Positions 15,638 to 24,665 of a stretch of 48,749 nucleotides of DNA are shown in pieces. The stretch's first letter is position 1. Each line of letters opens with the position of its first letter. Under the pieces are notes generated by a model that made no database searches, was not told the DNA's origin, and was given only the letters and a program-made list of their open reading frames with translations. The DNA comes from JAFARZ01 sp035651595 (lineage in GTDB: Bacteria > Actinomycetota > Actinomycetes > Streptosporangiales > Streptosporangiaceae): NCBI GenBank assembly GCA_035651595.1, contig DASRFJ010000104.1:1-48749 (forward strand), written 5' to 3'. Position numbers and translations under genes: made by a program.

Positions 15638-15719
15638 AACGTGGACGATTTCCCCTTTGCGGAAGATCGACCCTCGTATCCAAGGGTCCCGTTACCACGA
15701 AGGGAAAATCCGCCACGTT
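15638..15719. repeat. 82-bp imperfect palindrome, family member A
   Basis: Begins AACGTGGACGATTTCCCC and ends AATCCGCCACGTT. The 25-nt arms pair with a few mismatches, and an inner GACCC/GGGTC stem encloses a 10-nt loop. Two further elements of exactly the same length and plan occur at 30,853-30,934 and 39,497-39,578. It lies between the end of the nrfD-like gene and the start of rho, both on the minus strand. Confidence 0.75.
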
Positions 15720-15755
15720 AACCGACGTCCATCGAGGCTGCCGCTGACCCGCCGG

Positions 15756-15856
15756 CTGTCGGTCGTGCAGGCCCGGGTGTCGGTCACGCGGGGGTGTCGG
15801 TCACGCGGGTCTGGGTGTCGGTCACGCGGGCCCGGGTGTCGGTCGTGCGGGATCGG
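15756..15856. repeat. tandem repeat, five ~21-bp units, crossing the nrfD-like stop
   Basis: Five units each carrying GTGTCGGTC(AC/GT)GC at 15756, 15777 (17 bp), 15794, 15815 and 15836. The stop codon of the nrfD-like gene (15822-15824) lies inside unit four, so the array encodes the last Pro/Thr-rich residues and the 3' untranslated part. Confidence 0.8.
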
Positions 15857-16844
15857 GAGTGGCGGCAGGCATACGGGCGCGCTGGGGGACGATCGTGTAC
15901 TTGGGATCGCGCGCGGACGCCATGCCCGCCTCGAAGATGCCCCACCGGGTCATCGCGGAGGCCGCGAGCAGCGCCGCGCCGGACGCGGCGGACACCAGCC
16001 GGCTGCGCCGGCCGAGGACCGCGCCGGCCAGCCCGGCCGCGGTCAGGCCTTCGGCCACGCGCAGCAGCGTGCCGGTGCGGCCGGTTTCGTAGGGCTCGGC
16101 CAGGTTCCGCGTCCCGTCGCCGGTGAGCCGGGCCAGCAGGCGCCGTTTGGCGACCAGTTCCACCGCGGCGCCGGCTACCGCCAGTTCGCGGGCCGGGCGG
16201 GCATCGCCGAGCCCGGCGGCGAGCAGGCCGAGGCCGGCGGCGAGCAGGCCGAGGCCGCCGGCCGCGCTGGCGGCCGAACCGGCGAACACGTACGGCATCT
16301 CGCGGTGCCCCTCGTGCCAGGCCGGCACCGCGGTGTCGCAGATCAGCGCCGCCGTGTACGTCGCTATCGCGGGACCGAGCAGGCCGGCCCCGACCGTGGC
16401 CGCGCGGCCTGCCCGCGGGAACAGCCCGGTCAGCTCCGCCGCGGCGGCCGCGCCTGCCACCGGCCCGTAACCGGCCAGCAACCAGGACCCGACGCTCATC
16501 GGCGAGCTTGGCTTGAACACCCGCAGCATGTTCAGGAACCGGCCCGGCCGGCCCAGGTCGTGCACGAGCGCGACGGCGGACAGGCCGATCGCACCGGCCG
16601 CGCCGGTCTTGGCGACGCGGGACACCTCCCGGTACCCGGACAGCTCCGCGCCGGCCGCGAGCACCGAAGACGCGCCGGCCAGCCCGCCGAGGAACAGATA
16701 GCCGGGAACGTCCGGGGTTCGCCACACCGGCTCCCTGATCACCGGCCGCCCGTAGTACGAGGTGAACTCCGCGTCCGGCACCATCGCCTGCTCGCCCCGC
16801 CCGCGACCGCCCCGCCGCCGGGTAGCGTGCCGCGCTTGGCTCAT
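15822..16844 (-). CDS. NrfD/PsrC-like membrane anchor subunit of formate dehydrogenase
   Basis: 340 residues starting at ATG 16844, overlapping the fdhB stop by 4 nt (ATGA). A soluble N-terminus (TSYYGRPVIREPVWRTPDVPGYLFLGG) leads into eight or so hydrophobic segments with VHDLGRPGRFLNMLRVFKPSSPMSVGSW, a signature of the NrfD/PsrC quinone-reacting subunit. An internal 21-bp duplication (16,214-16,255) gives the repeated GLGLLAAG in a predicted membrane helix. With fdhB and fdhA it would form a membrane-bound formate:quinone oxidoreductase. The last residues are encoded in a tandem-repeat array. Confidence 0.88.
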   Translation of the reverse strand: MSQARHATRRRGGRGRGEQAMVPDAEFTSYYGRPVIREPVWRTPDVPGYLFLGGLAGASSVLAAGAELSGYREVSRVAKTGAAGAIGLSAVALVHDLGRPGRFLNMLRVFKPSSPMSVGSWLLAGYGPVAGAAAAAELTGLFPRAGRAATVGAGLLGPAIATYTAALICDTAVPAWHEGHREMPYVFAGSAASAAGGLGLLAAGLGLLAAGLGDARPARELAVAGAAVELVAKRRLLARLTGDGTRNLAEPYETGRTGTLLRVAEGLTAAGLAGAVLGRRSRLVSAASGAALLAASAMTRWGIFEAGMASARDPKYTIVPQRARMPAATPDPARPTPGPA

Positions 16845-17665
16845 GCCCGCCTCCGCATGCCCAGCGCCACCGCGGCGGCGAAAAGTCCGCCGGCCGCGAC
16901 CGCCACGTGCCGCCACATCGCCGGCAGGTCGCGGGTGGTCACCACCGGGTCCGGCGGCAGTCCGTACACCTCCGGCTCGTCCAGCAGCAGGAAGAACGCA
17001 CCGCCACCGCCGATCCCGTCCGACGGGTCGTCCAGGTACAGCCGGGCCTTGTCCTGGCCGGCGTCGTGCAGGTCCGAGACACGCAGGCGGGCCCGCTCCC
17101 GCAGTTCGTCCAGCGGCCCGAACTGGATCGAGTCGGTCGGGCACGCCTTCGCGCAGGCCGGCTCCATGCCGGTGCTCAGCCGGTCATAGCACAGCGTGCA
17201 CTTATGCGCCCCGCCGTCCTGTTCGCGCCGCGCGATCACGCCGAACGGGCAGGCCGTCACGCAGTACCCGCACCCGTTGCACACGTCGTCCTGCACCACC
17301 ACGGTGCCGAACTCCGTGCGGAACAGCGCACCGGTCGGGCACACGTCCAGGCAGGCCGATTCGGTGCAGTGCTTGCAGACGTCTGAGGCCATCAGCCAGC
17401 GCACGCCGTCAACAGAATCCGCCACCGACACGGGCTGCTCGATGAACGCCACGTGCCGCCAGGTCGACGCGCCAAGCCCGACCGTGTTGTCGTACGACAT
17501 CCCGGACAGGACGAGCCCGTCCTCCGGCACCTCGTTCCACGTCTTGCAGGCCACCTCGCAGGCCTTGCACCCGATACATACCGAAGTATCGGTAAAAAAG
17601 CCCACTCGCGGCGGGTGCTCGGCGTGCCCCGCGCGCGCCACCGGGTCGGCCGGGCCGCTCACCAT
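16841..17665 (-). CDS. fdhB: formate dehydrogenase iron-sulfur (beta) subunit
   Basis: 274 residues from ATG 17665; the frame is open further upstream to 17788 without conservation. Four 4Fe-4S motifs are visible: CIGCKACEVACKTWN, CKHCTESACLDVCP, CNGCGYCVTACP and CTLCYDRLSTGMEPACAKACP. A single C-terminal hydrophobic helix (MWRHVAVAAGGLFAAAVALGM) follows, as in FDH-N beta subunits. It relays electrons from the FdhA active site to the NrfD-like membrane subunit, whose gene overlaps its 3' end. Unusually, fdhA is not directly upstream; an oppositely oriented YVTN gene lies between. Confidence 0.93.
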   Translation of the reverse strand: MVSGPADPVARAGHAEHPPRVGFFTDTSVCIGCKACEVACKTWNEVPEDGLVLSGMSYDNTVGLGASTWRHVAFIEQPVSVADSVDGVRWLMASDVCKHCTESACLDVCPTGALFRTEFGTVVVQDDVCNGCGYCVTACPFGVIARREQDGGAHKCTLCYDRLSTGMEPACAKACPTDSIQFGPLDELRERARLRVSDLHDAGQDKARLYLDDPSDGIGGGGAFFLLLDEPEVYGLPPDPVVTTRDLPAMWRHVAVAAGGLFAAAVALGMRRRA

Positions 17666-17756
17666 AGAAGCGACAATACATCTGCCACCCGCCGCTGTCC
17701 CAAGGCGTGCGGTTACATCCCATGAAATGCGGTTTGTGCCAGCGTGTATCAAGACA

Positions 17757-17797
17757 AGCACATTCGGTGTCATGTGCTCGGAGGACATCTGAGCACA
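17757..17797. promoter_or_regulatory. overlapping alternative inverted repeats in the YVTN gene leader
   Basis: AGCACAT (17757-17763) pairs perfectly with ATGTGCT (17772-17778), and TGTGCTC (17773-17779) pairs perfectly with GAGCACA (17791-17797). The two stems share their middle strand and are mutually exclusive. The start codon at 17819 lies 22 nt further on, with GAGGAGGGA between. It could be a dyad operator between the divergent fdhB and YVTN genes or an RNA switch. Confidence 0.45.
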
Positions 17798-17818
17798 CCA
17801 GACGAGGAGGGATGGGCC

Positions 17819-19126
17819 ATGGCTCTAAGCAATGGAGTCCTGCGGAGCGTGGGGTGCGCAGTGGTCGTGGCGGGCTGCGCCGCGGCGGGGCTGGCCGGCG
17901 CGCAGGTCGCCAGCGCTGCCCCGTCACTGACCCCACCCGGAACATACGTCTACATCACCGACCTAGCTAGCAACGACATGAAAGTGGTCAACACCGCCAC
18001 CAACGCCGTCACGGCGACCATCCCGCTGAGTGGCGGGCCCATCGGCGTGGCGGTAACCGCGGACGGCAGGCAGGTCTACGTCACCAACAGCCTCGCCAAC
18101 ACCGTCTCGGTGATCGACGCGACGACGGAAACCGTGACCGGGTCCATAACGGTGGGCAGCGACCCGCAGGCCGTGGCGCTGAGCCCGGACGGGAAGCAGG
18201 CTTTCGTCGCCAACGACGGCAGCGGCACGGTATCGGTGATCAACACCGCCACCCGTGCGGTCACCGGCACGATCCCGGTCGGCGCCCATCCGGAGGCGGT
18301 GGCCTTCTCGCCCGACGGCACCCGCGCCTACGTGAGCAACACGGTGAGCAACAACGTCTCCGTCATCAACACGAGCTCGGACACCGTCACCGCGACGGTG
18401 AGCACCGGCACCACGCCACTGGGTCTGGTGGTGACCCCCGACGGGTCGCATGTCTGGGTCGCGGACGTCGGCGACGGCACGATCTCGGTGATCGCCACCG
18501 CGGACAACTCGGTGTCCACCATCAACATCGGCGGCTCGCCGTATGGCGTGACCGAGTCCGCCGACGGGAGCACGATCTATGTGACCAACCGGGTGACCAA
18601 CCTGCTCCAGGCGATCACGACGGCCACCCACGCCGTCAGCGGCAGCGTCGCGACCGGCCAGGCTCCGGAGCAGGTCGCGCTGACCCCGGACGGATCACAC
18701 GCCTACGTGGCGAACCTGAACGATGGCACGGTGTCGGTCATCAACGTGGGCACGCAGACCGCCGGCACGCCGATAATGGTCGGAAACGGTCCGCTCGGCG
18801 TGGCCATCGGCACCATCGTGCAGAACGCGACCACGCTGACGGCCGGCACCGGGCACCTGTCGCTGCTGCCGCTCGGCGCGAGCGGGCTGAACGCCACGCT
18901 CACCAGCAACGGGACACCGGTTCCCGGAGAGACCATCACGTTCACCGCGACCGACGGGACGCCCCTTTGCTCGGCGGTCACCAACGCCAGCGGGCGCGCG
19001 ACCTGCAACGCTGTCCCGCCCATTCTCACCACCGTCGGCGTGCTGCTCGGCGGGTACCAGGCGACGTTCGCCGGTGACACCTACTACAAGCCGTCGTCGG
19101 CACACGGCTCGCTCGCGGTGCTGTAG
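17819..19126 (+). CDS. secreted YVTN-repeat beta-propeller protein with C-terminal Ig-like domain
   Basis: 435 residues from ATG 17819 behind GAGGAGGGA. An N-terminal signal peptide (GCAVVVAGCAAAGLAGAQVASAA) is followed by about seven YVTN/NHL-type repeats: VYITDLASNDMKVVNTATNAV, VYVTNSLANTVSVID, AFVANDGSGTVSVINTATRAV and so on to about residue 360. A bacterial Ig-like domain follows (TFTATDGTPLCSAVTNASGRATC...YQATFAGDTYYKPSS). Such proteins are surface or secreted propellers of unknown ligand. The gene sits on the opposite strand between fdhA and fdhB. No LPXTG or membrane anchor is seen. Confidence 0.88.
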   Translation: MALSNGVLRSVGCAVVVAGCAAAGLAGAQVASAAPSLTPPGTYVYITDLASNDMKVVNTATNAVTATIPLSGGPIGVAVTADGRQVYVTNSLANTVSVIDATTETVTGSITVGSDPQAVALSPDGKQAFVANDGSGTVSVINTATRAVTGTIPVGAHPEAVAFSPDGTRAYVSNTVSNNVSVINTSSDTVTATVSTGTTPLGLVVTPDGSHVWVADVGDGTISVIATADNSVSTINIGGSPYGVTESADGSTIYVTNRVTNLLQAITTATHAVSGSVATGQAPEQVALTPDGSHAYVANLNDGTVSVINVGTQTAGTPIMVGNGPLGVAIGTIVQNATTLTAGTGHLSLLPLGASGLNATLTSNGTPVPGETITFTATDGTPLCSAVTNASGRATCNAVPPILTTVGVLLGGYQATFAGDTYYKPSSAHGSLAVL

Positions 19127-19139
19127 CGGCGCGGGCCGC

Positions 19140-22100
19140 TTAGCGAGAGCTCGGCGGGTCGATTCCGGCGCGCTCGGCGTACGCACGGACCAGTGCTCGC
19201 AGTGCTGGTCCGCGCGGGCGCCGGCCCGCGACGATGTCGCACGCCATGGCCTTGACCTCCTGGATGTGCACGTTCGGGTCGAGGGACAGGTGCGCTAGCT
19301 CGTTCGCCGCGTCGCCGGTGACCAGGCCGTTGGGACCCCAGTGGTACGGCAGCCCGACCTGGTGCAGCACCCGCCCGGCCACCACAAGCGGCGCCACCCG
19401 CGAGGTCACCAGCACCCGCGCCTCCACGGCGGTCCGCGCGGTGACGATCGTCGCCCAGCCGCCGTTGACCAGCCCGCGCTCGGCAGCGAGCGATGGCGAC
19501 ACCTCGCAGAAGAACTCCGGCTGGAGCTCGGCCAGGTACGGCAGCGTGCGCGACATGCCGCCTGCCGTGTGGTGCTCGGTCAGCCGGTACGTGGTTGCCA
19601 CGTACGGGAAGACCGGAGATCCGGGCGGCTGCATGGGGTTCTCTGGATGCACCAGGGTTTCCCGCACCGGGTTGGCCCGCTGTCCGTACAGCGGGTTCGC
19701 GAACGGCGACTCGGCCGGCTCGTAGTGGGCCGGCAGCGGCCCATCCACCAGCCCGGACGGCGCGAACAGCCACGCCTTGCCGTCCGCCTGCATGATGAAC
19801 GGTTCGTCGCCGGCGATCGCGTCAGTCCCCACGGCGTCCGGCGAAGGCCGGTACGACGGCGGCTTGGTCAGCTGGAAGTCCGGCACGTCATGCCCGGTCC
19901 ACTGGCCCTTCTCCTCGTCCCACCAGACGTAAGCCTTGCGTGCGCTCCACGGCTTGCCGGACGGGTCGGCCGAAGCCCGGTTGTACAGGATCCGCCGGTT
20001 GGCCGGCCACGCCCAGCCCCACTCCGGCGCCACCCAGCTCTGCTCCGATCCCGGCTTGCGACGCGCCGCCTGGTTGACGTGATCCGCGTACACGCCGGCG
20101 TAAATCCAGCATCCGCACGTCGTCGACCCGTCATCCTTCAGCCCGGCGAATCCGCTCAGCGGTGCGCCGGACGCGTCCCATCCGTTGATCTCCGCGAGCA
20201 CCGCCTCCGCCGAAGGCTCGCCATCCACCTCGGGATAATCCCAGGTCAGGTCCAGCACTGGCCGATCCTCGGCGGCATCGGACGACGCCAGCTTGGCCCG
20301 GATACGGCGACCAAGCTCGTAGGTGAACCACAGGTCGCTGCGCGCGTCCCCGGCCGGCTTGACCGCCTCGTGGTGCCACTGGAGCATCCGCTGGGTGTTC
20401 GTGAACGACCCCGACTTCTCGGTGTGCGCGGCGGCCGGCAGGAAGAACACCTCGGTCGGGATCTCCTCGGTGCGCAGCTCGCCGGTCTCGATCTCCGGCC
20501 CGTCCAGCCACCAGGTCGCGGACTCGATCATCGTCATGTCGCGCACGACCAGCCAGTCGAGCTTCGCCATGCCGAGCCGCTGCATCCGCGCGTTGGCCGA
20601 GCCCACCGCCGGGTTCTGCCCCATCAGGAAGTAGCCCTTGCACACGCCGTCGAGCTGCGCGAGCACGGTCGCGTAGGTGGAATGATCGCCGGTCAGCAGC
20701 GGCAGGTAGCCGAAGCAGAAGTCGTTGCCGGCGGACGCGGCAGGCCCCCAGTACGCCTTCAGCAGGCTCACCATGTAGGCCCGGGTATTCGCCCAGAACC
20801 CGCGCGCCATCGCGATGTTGTCGACATACGCGTCCAGCGAGGTGTGCCGCCCGGCCACGGGCATCGGCAGGTAGCCCGGCAGCAGGTCGAACAGCGTCGG
20901 GATGTCGGTCGACCCCTGGATGGACGCGTGCCCGCGCAGCGCCATGATGCCGCCGCCCGGCCGACCCATGTTGCCGAGCAGCGCCTGGAGGATCGCCGCT
21001 GTCCTGATGTACTGCACGCCGACCGTGTGCTGCGTCCACCCGACGCTGTACACAAAGGCGGTGGTCCGCTCCCGGCCCGAATTCTCCGTCACCGTTCGGC
21101 ACACGCGCTCAAATGTATGGGCCGGCACACCACACGCCTGCTCCACCATTTCCGGCGTGTACCGCGCGAAATGCCGTTTCAGCGTCTGGAATACCGAACG
21201 CGGGTGATCGAGCGACTCAGCAACGTGCGGCGGGACATCCTGGCCCGGGAACGGCGCCCCGCGCGCGCCCGCGGCGGCCCGCACCATCGTGTCCTCGTAC
21301 GCCCATTGGCTCTTGTCGTATGTGCCGTCGGCCAGGCCCGCGAAAACGCCGTCCAGATCTTCGGTGTCCGCGAAGTCTTCGGTCAGGATCGTCGCGGCGT
21401 TCGTGTATGCGGCGACGTATTCCTTGAAGTATTTCTCGTTCGCCAGCACGTAGTTGATGATCGCGCCGAGGAAGACGATGTCCGAGCCAGCCCGCAGCGG
21501 AACGTGCAGGTCGGCCACGGCACTGGTCCGGGTGAACCGGGGGTCGATGTGGATGACCGTCGCGCCGCGCGCCTTCGCCTCCATAACCCACTGGAAGCCG
21601 ACCGGATGGCATTCGGCCATATTCGAGCCCTGGATCACGATGCAGTCGGAATTCTGCAGATCCTGCTGGAATGTGGTCGCGCCGCCGCGGCCGAAGCTAG
21701 TCCCCAGACCGGGGACGGTAGAGGAGTGTCAAATACGCGCCTGGTTCTCGATCTGAATGGCGCCGAGCGCGGTGAACAGCTTTTTGATGAGGTAATTTTC
21801 CTCGTTGTCCAGTGTCGCGCCGCCCAGACTCGCGAACCCGAGGGTGCGCCGGTGCTCGGATTGCCAGCCTTGGGCACGAGCCTCGATAACCCGGTCGGCG
21901 ATCATGTCCATCGCCGTGTCGAGGTCGAGATCAACCCAGTTTTTGGCATAACGACCTCGGTACTTCACCCGGTATTCGCGCGAGGATCCGGTGGTGAGCT
22001 GGAGCGAGGCTGAACCCTTCGGGCAGAGGCGGCCCCTGCTCACCGGGGAGTCCGGGTCGCCCTCGATCTGGATAACCTTTCTGACGGGGGGATGCGTCCC

Positions 22101-22295
22101 CCCGGGCCCCCCTCGGGCTTCGCGGACATAGACGTTCTGGCCGCAGCCGACCGCGCAATAGGGGCACACCGACTTGACCACGGCGTCTGCGGTACTGGTG
22201 CGGGCCGTCCGGGGGTTCCGGGCGCTCTGCGCCGCGACGCCAAGCCCGCGTCGGTCCGGCCCGGTTACCTGCCGGATTACCGGCCATTTCCCCAT
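19140..22295 (-). CDS. fdhA: selenocysteine-containing formate dehydrogenase alpha subunit
   Basis: 1051 residues if the in-frame TGA at 21,729-21,731 is read as selenocysteine (U189). N-terminal 4Fe-4S ligands are C44, C47, C51 and C91 (VCPYCAVGCG...RLCPKG). Around the TGA the reading is NQARI-U-HSSTVPGLGTSFGRGG, then IQGSNMAECHPVGFQW, the conserved active-site context of bis-MGD formate dehydrogenases. The C-terminal molybdopterin-dinucleotide-binding domain follows (SRTLPYLAELQPEFF...NVHIQEVKAMACDI). Start is ATG 22295; an in-frame TTG 9 nt upstream sits closer to GGAGGA. No Tat motif is evident. Without Sec decoding, the frame breaks into two pieces. Confidence 0.93.
21700..21716 (-). promoter_or_regulatory. 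bacterial SECIS hairpin downstream of the fdhA UGA
   Basis: On the coding (minus) strand a 6-bp GC stem GUCCCC/GGGGAC closes a GGUCU loop, starting 12 nt after the UGA. Bacterial SECIS minihelices recognised by SelB have an apical loop with G-U, and the E. coli fdhF loop is likewise GGUCU-like. Position, stem and loop fit a functional selenocysteine insertion signal. Confidence 0.85.
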
Positions 22296-22328
22296 GCGGG
22301 TCAAAGTTCCTCCACTACGATCTCTCGC

Positions 22329-23240
22329 GTGGCTCTTGCGCGCGGAATCGATGTTTCGAATTATGCCGGGGACTTTAACTGGGCCGCTACCTCCGGCCTG
22401 TCCTTCGGCATTTGCCGTGCCAGCCAGGGACTGGGCGCGGCCGGCACCAACTCGCCGGACCCCTACCTGGCGTGGAACTGGCCGCGCATCAAGGCCAAGG
22501 GCCTGGCCCGCGGCGCTTACCACTTCCTCGATCCGAGGCTGGACGGGGCGGCGCAGGCGCGGTACTTCGTCGCTACGGTCAGCCACGTCGGGCTACTGGA
22601 CACCGACATGCTGTGGCTGGACAACGAGACGGCCGGCGCGTCCACCGCCGCGGTGGCCGCCTGCGCGCGTGACTTCATGTCAACGCTGGTCGCGTTGCGG
22701 CCGCACAACCCGTGCGGGGTGTATTCCTACTGGAACTTCATCACGTCGGGGAACTGCGCCGGACTACAGAAGTACCCGCTGTGGCTGGCCATCTTCCAGT
22801 CCGCCACGCCCGGGGCGCCCGCCCCGTGGCAGGCGTGGAAGTTCTGGCAGTCCGGTGAGGGCAGCGGTTTCGACGACGACGTGTTCAACGGATCCGCGGC
22901 CGCGCTGAACCAGTGGATCCGTTCCTTCCAGCCGGAGGTCAGGAAAGAAGTGCAATCAGGCCAGCTCAACAACGGCGCGAACGCCGTCACCGTGATCACC
23001 GTGCCCTGGGGCACCGCGACGAACATCGCGTTCGGCTGCGACAACGACCTCCAGGACCTGCCGCCGGCGACGCTGCGGGTCGCCGTCTACGACACGGCGT
23101 GGCATATCACCGAGAGCGCGACCGTCTCGTCCACCACCGGGCAGACGGTGATCAAGTTCACCGACGCGGCCAAGACCGGGGTTATCTCGGTGAAACGGCT
23201 GGACGCCGGCGACGTGATCGTCGGGTATGAGGTCTCCTGA
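22329..23240 (+). CDS. glycoside hydrolase family 25-like lysozyme domain protein
   Basis: 303 residues from GTG 22329. The N-terminus ARGIDVSNYAGDFNW, SFGICRASQG and AKGLARGAYHFL is the GH25 (Chalaropsis-type muramidase) barrel, with later motifs MLWLDNETAG and CGVYSYWNFI. The final 90 residues (VTVITVPWGTATNIAFGCD...) are a beta-rich extension that may bind cell wall. No signal peptide is visible, so export would need another route or lysis. Only 33 bp separates it from the divergent fdhA start, so each promoter must reach into the other gene's 5' end. The acidic catalytic residues were not mapped with certainty. Confidence 0.83.
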   Translation: MALARGIDVSNYAGDFNWAATSGLSFGICRASQGLGAAGTNSPDPYLAWNWPRIKAKGLARGAYHFLDPRLDGAAQARYFVATVSHVGLLDTDMLWLDNETAGASTAAVAACARDFMSTLVALRPHNPCGVYSYWNFITSGNCAGLQKYPLWLAIFQSATPGAPAPWQAWKFWQSGEGSGFDDDVFNGSAAALNQWIRSFQPEVRKEVQSGQLNNGANAVTVITVPWGTATNIAFGCDNDLQDLPPATLRVAVYDTAWHITESATVSSTTGQTVIKFTDAAKTGVISVKRLDAGDVIVGYEVS

Positions 23241-23259
23241 CCCTAGACTGCGACACGCG

Positions 23260-23763
23260 ATGATCGTGATAGTCGGCGGGGTCTCCGGTAGCGGCAAGAC
23301 GACCGTCGGCGCGATGCTCGCCGGACGGCTGAACTGGCCGTTCGCCGACGCCGACACGTTCCATCCGGCGGCCAACGTGGCGAAGATGCACGCCGGGATC
23401 CCGCTCACCGACGAGGACCGCTGGCCCTGGCTGCGCGCCATCGGGGCGTGGATGGACGAGCACATCGCCGCGGGGGAGAACGCGGTGGTGACCTGTTCCG
23501 CGCTGACGCGGTCGTACCGGGATCTGCTGCTGACCGGACGGCCGCCGGCGTGGGTGGTGTTCCTGGTCGTCGGCCGCGACGAACTGGCGCACCGGCTGAC
23601 CATGCGGCACGGGCACTTCTTCCCGGCCGAGCTGCTGGATAGCCAGCTCAGCACAGTAGAGCTGCCAGGACCCGACGAACATGCGGTCGTCATCGAATCC
23701 GAAGGCGGACCCGCCGCCACGGTGGAAAAGATCCTACAGTGGATGGGGGAGGCGCCCCGATGA
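23260..23763 (+). CDS. gntK: gluconokinase
   Basis: 167 residues from ATG 23260 (MIVIVGGVSGSGKTTVG). The P-loop GVSGSGKTT, DADTFHPAANVAKMHAGIPLTDEDRWPWL and CSALTRSYRDLL are the defining motifs of GntK. The enzyme phosphorylates gluconate to 6-phosphogluconate for entry into the pentose phosphate pathway. RHGHFFPAELLDSQLSTVE near the C-terminus is also typical. No gluconate permease or GntR repressor adjoins it. The last codons overlap the small Smr gene (ATGA), so both are co-expressed. Confidence 0.93.
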   Translation: MIVIVGGVSGSGKTTVGAMLAGRLNWPFADADTFHPAANVAKMHAGIPLTDEDRWPWLRAIGAWMDEHIAAGENAVVTCSALTRSYRDLLLTGRPPAWVVFLVVGRDELAHRLTMRHGHFFPAELLDSQLSTVELPGPDEHAVVIESEGGPAATVEKILQWMGEAPR

Positions 23764-24011
23764 AGCTGAAGCTGGACCTGCACGACATCTACAACCGCGG
23801 CCAGGACATCGACCGGGCGCTCGCGGCGATCATCGACGAGGCGGTCGCGAAGAAGGCGCCGCTGGTCGAGATCATCCCCGGAAAGGGCTCCGGGCAGCTC
23901 AAAAAGCGCGTGCTGCGCTTCCTCGAGCAGAAAGAAGTCAAGGCGAAGTACCACCGGATCGAAAAGGACTCGAAGAATTTCGGCCGCCTGTTCGTCCACT
24001 TCCGCTGGTAG
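23760..24011 (+). CDS. small Smr-domain protein
   Basis: 83 residues from ATG 23760, which overlaps the gntK stop by 4 nt. The sequence LKLDLHDIYNRGQDIDRALAAIIDEAV and EIIPGKGSGQLKKRVLRFL matches the stand-alone Smr (small MutS-related) fold, with LDLH at the front and the GKGSG loop. Smr domains cut or bind branched DNA or RNA, and the His and loop residues are kept. The short length means a domain by itself, without the MutS2 ATPase. Its link to gluconokinase is positional only. Confidence 0.85.
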   Translation: MKLKLDLHDIYNRGQDIDRALAAIIDEAVAKKAPLVEIIPGKGSGQLKKRVLRFLEQKEVKAKYHRIEKDSKNFGRLFVHFRW

Positions 24012-24131
24012 CGGCCTCCTACCTGACGCGAGCGTCGGGGTGGGAAGGGTAACAACCTGCAGCTAGGGAAGCATCCAAGGCAGAATCGGCTCAACTGTCT
24101 GAAGACTTGCGCTCAAGCAGGGAGGCGCGCG

Positions 24132-24665
24132 ATGCGTTCCCGCTACACCTGGGTGGCGGCGGCCGGACTGGCGCTCACGGCGGCGCTCACCGCATGCAGC
24201 AGCTCCAGCAGCGGTACCACGGGATCGGGCTCCACGCCATCCAGCTCGTCGATGGCACCCTCGTCGTCCGCTCCCTCGTCGGCGGCCGCCGAGCCCACCT
24301 CCGGCAGCGGGGCGGTCTCCGCGATCACCGCGAACTGGGAGGCGTTCTTCAGCGGCAAGACCTCGGCCGCGACGAAGATCTCGCTGCTCCAGAACGGCCA
24401 GACGTTCGGCCAGATCATCAACAACCAGGCCGGGTCCAGCCTGTCGTCGTCCGCCAAGGCGACGGTGTCCAGCGTCACGGTCAACTCCGACGGGACGGCA
24501 ACCGTCAAGTACAGCGTCGGCATCAGCGGAGCCTCGCTGCCGCCCACGAACGGGACGGCTGTCTACCAGGACGGCGTGTGGAAGGTAGGGGACGTGAGCT
24601 TCTGCTACCTGCTGACCCTGGAAAACGGCGGCAGCAAGCCGTCCGTCTGCTCGTCGGCGGGGTAA
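24132..24665 (+). CDS. Ser-rich-linker lipoprotein (Mtb12-like fold)
   Basis: 177 residues from ATG 24132. The signal ends in a lipobox (LTAALTAC), followed by a low-complexity Ser/Thr/Pro linker of about 35 residues and a compact C-terminal domain (ITANWEAFFSGKTSAATKISLLQNGQTFGQII...ATVKYSVGISG...AVYQDGVWKVGDVSFCYLL). That domain resembles the low-molecular-weight antigen MTB12 family of actinobacterial lipoproteins. Two Cys near the end may form a disulfide. The stop is immediately followed by the GTG of the transporter gene, suggesting co-transcription. Its function is unknown. Confidence 0.8.
   Translation: MRSRYTWVAAAGLALTAALTACSSSSSGTTGSGSTPSSSSMAPSSSAPSSAAAEPTSGSGAVSAITANWEAFFSGKTSAATKISLLQNGQTFGQIINNQAGSSLSSSAKATVSSVTVNSDGTATVKYSVGISGASLPPTNGTAVYQDGVWKVGDVSFCYLLTLENGGSKPSVCSSAG

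Noticed and set aside
15756..15856. CRISPR-like array
   Set aside because: The units are contiguous 17-21 bp tandem repeats without spacers, and no cas gene is in the window.
15513..17189. 558-codon plus-strand frame opposite nrfD/fdhB
   Set aside because: Shadow of the formate dehydrogenase genes; no ribosome site, and it starts in non-coding DNA across a repeat.
21638..21731. fdhA as a frameshifted or nonsense pseudogene
   Set aside because: The frame is unchanged on both sides of the TGA, which falls exactly at the catalytic Sec position, and a SECIS-like hairpin follows.
19341..22013. 890-codon open frame on the plus strand opposite fdhA
   Set aside because: Antisense shadow of a GC-rich gene; Arg/Gly/Pro/His-rich composition with no motifs.
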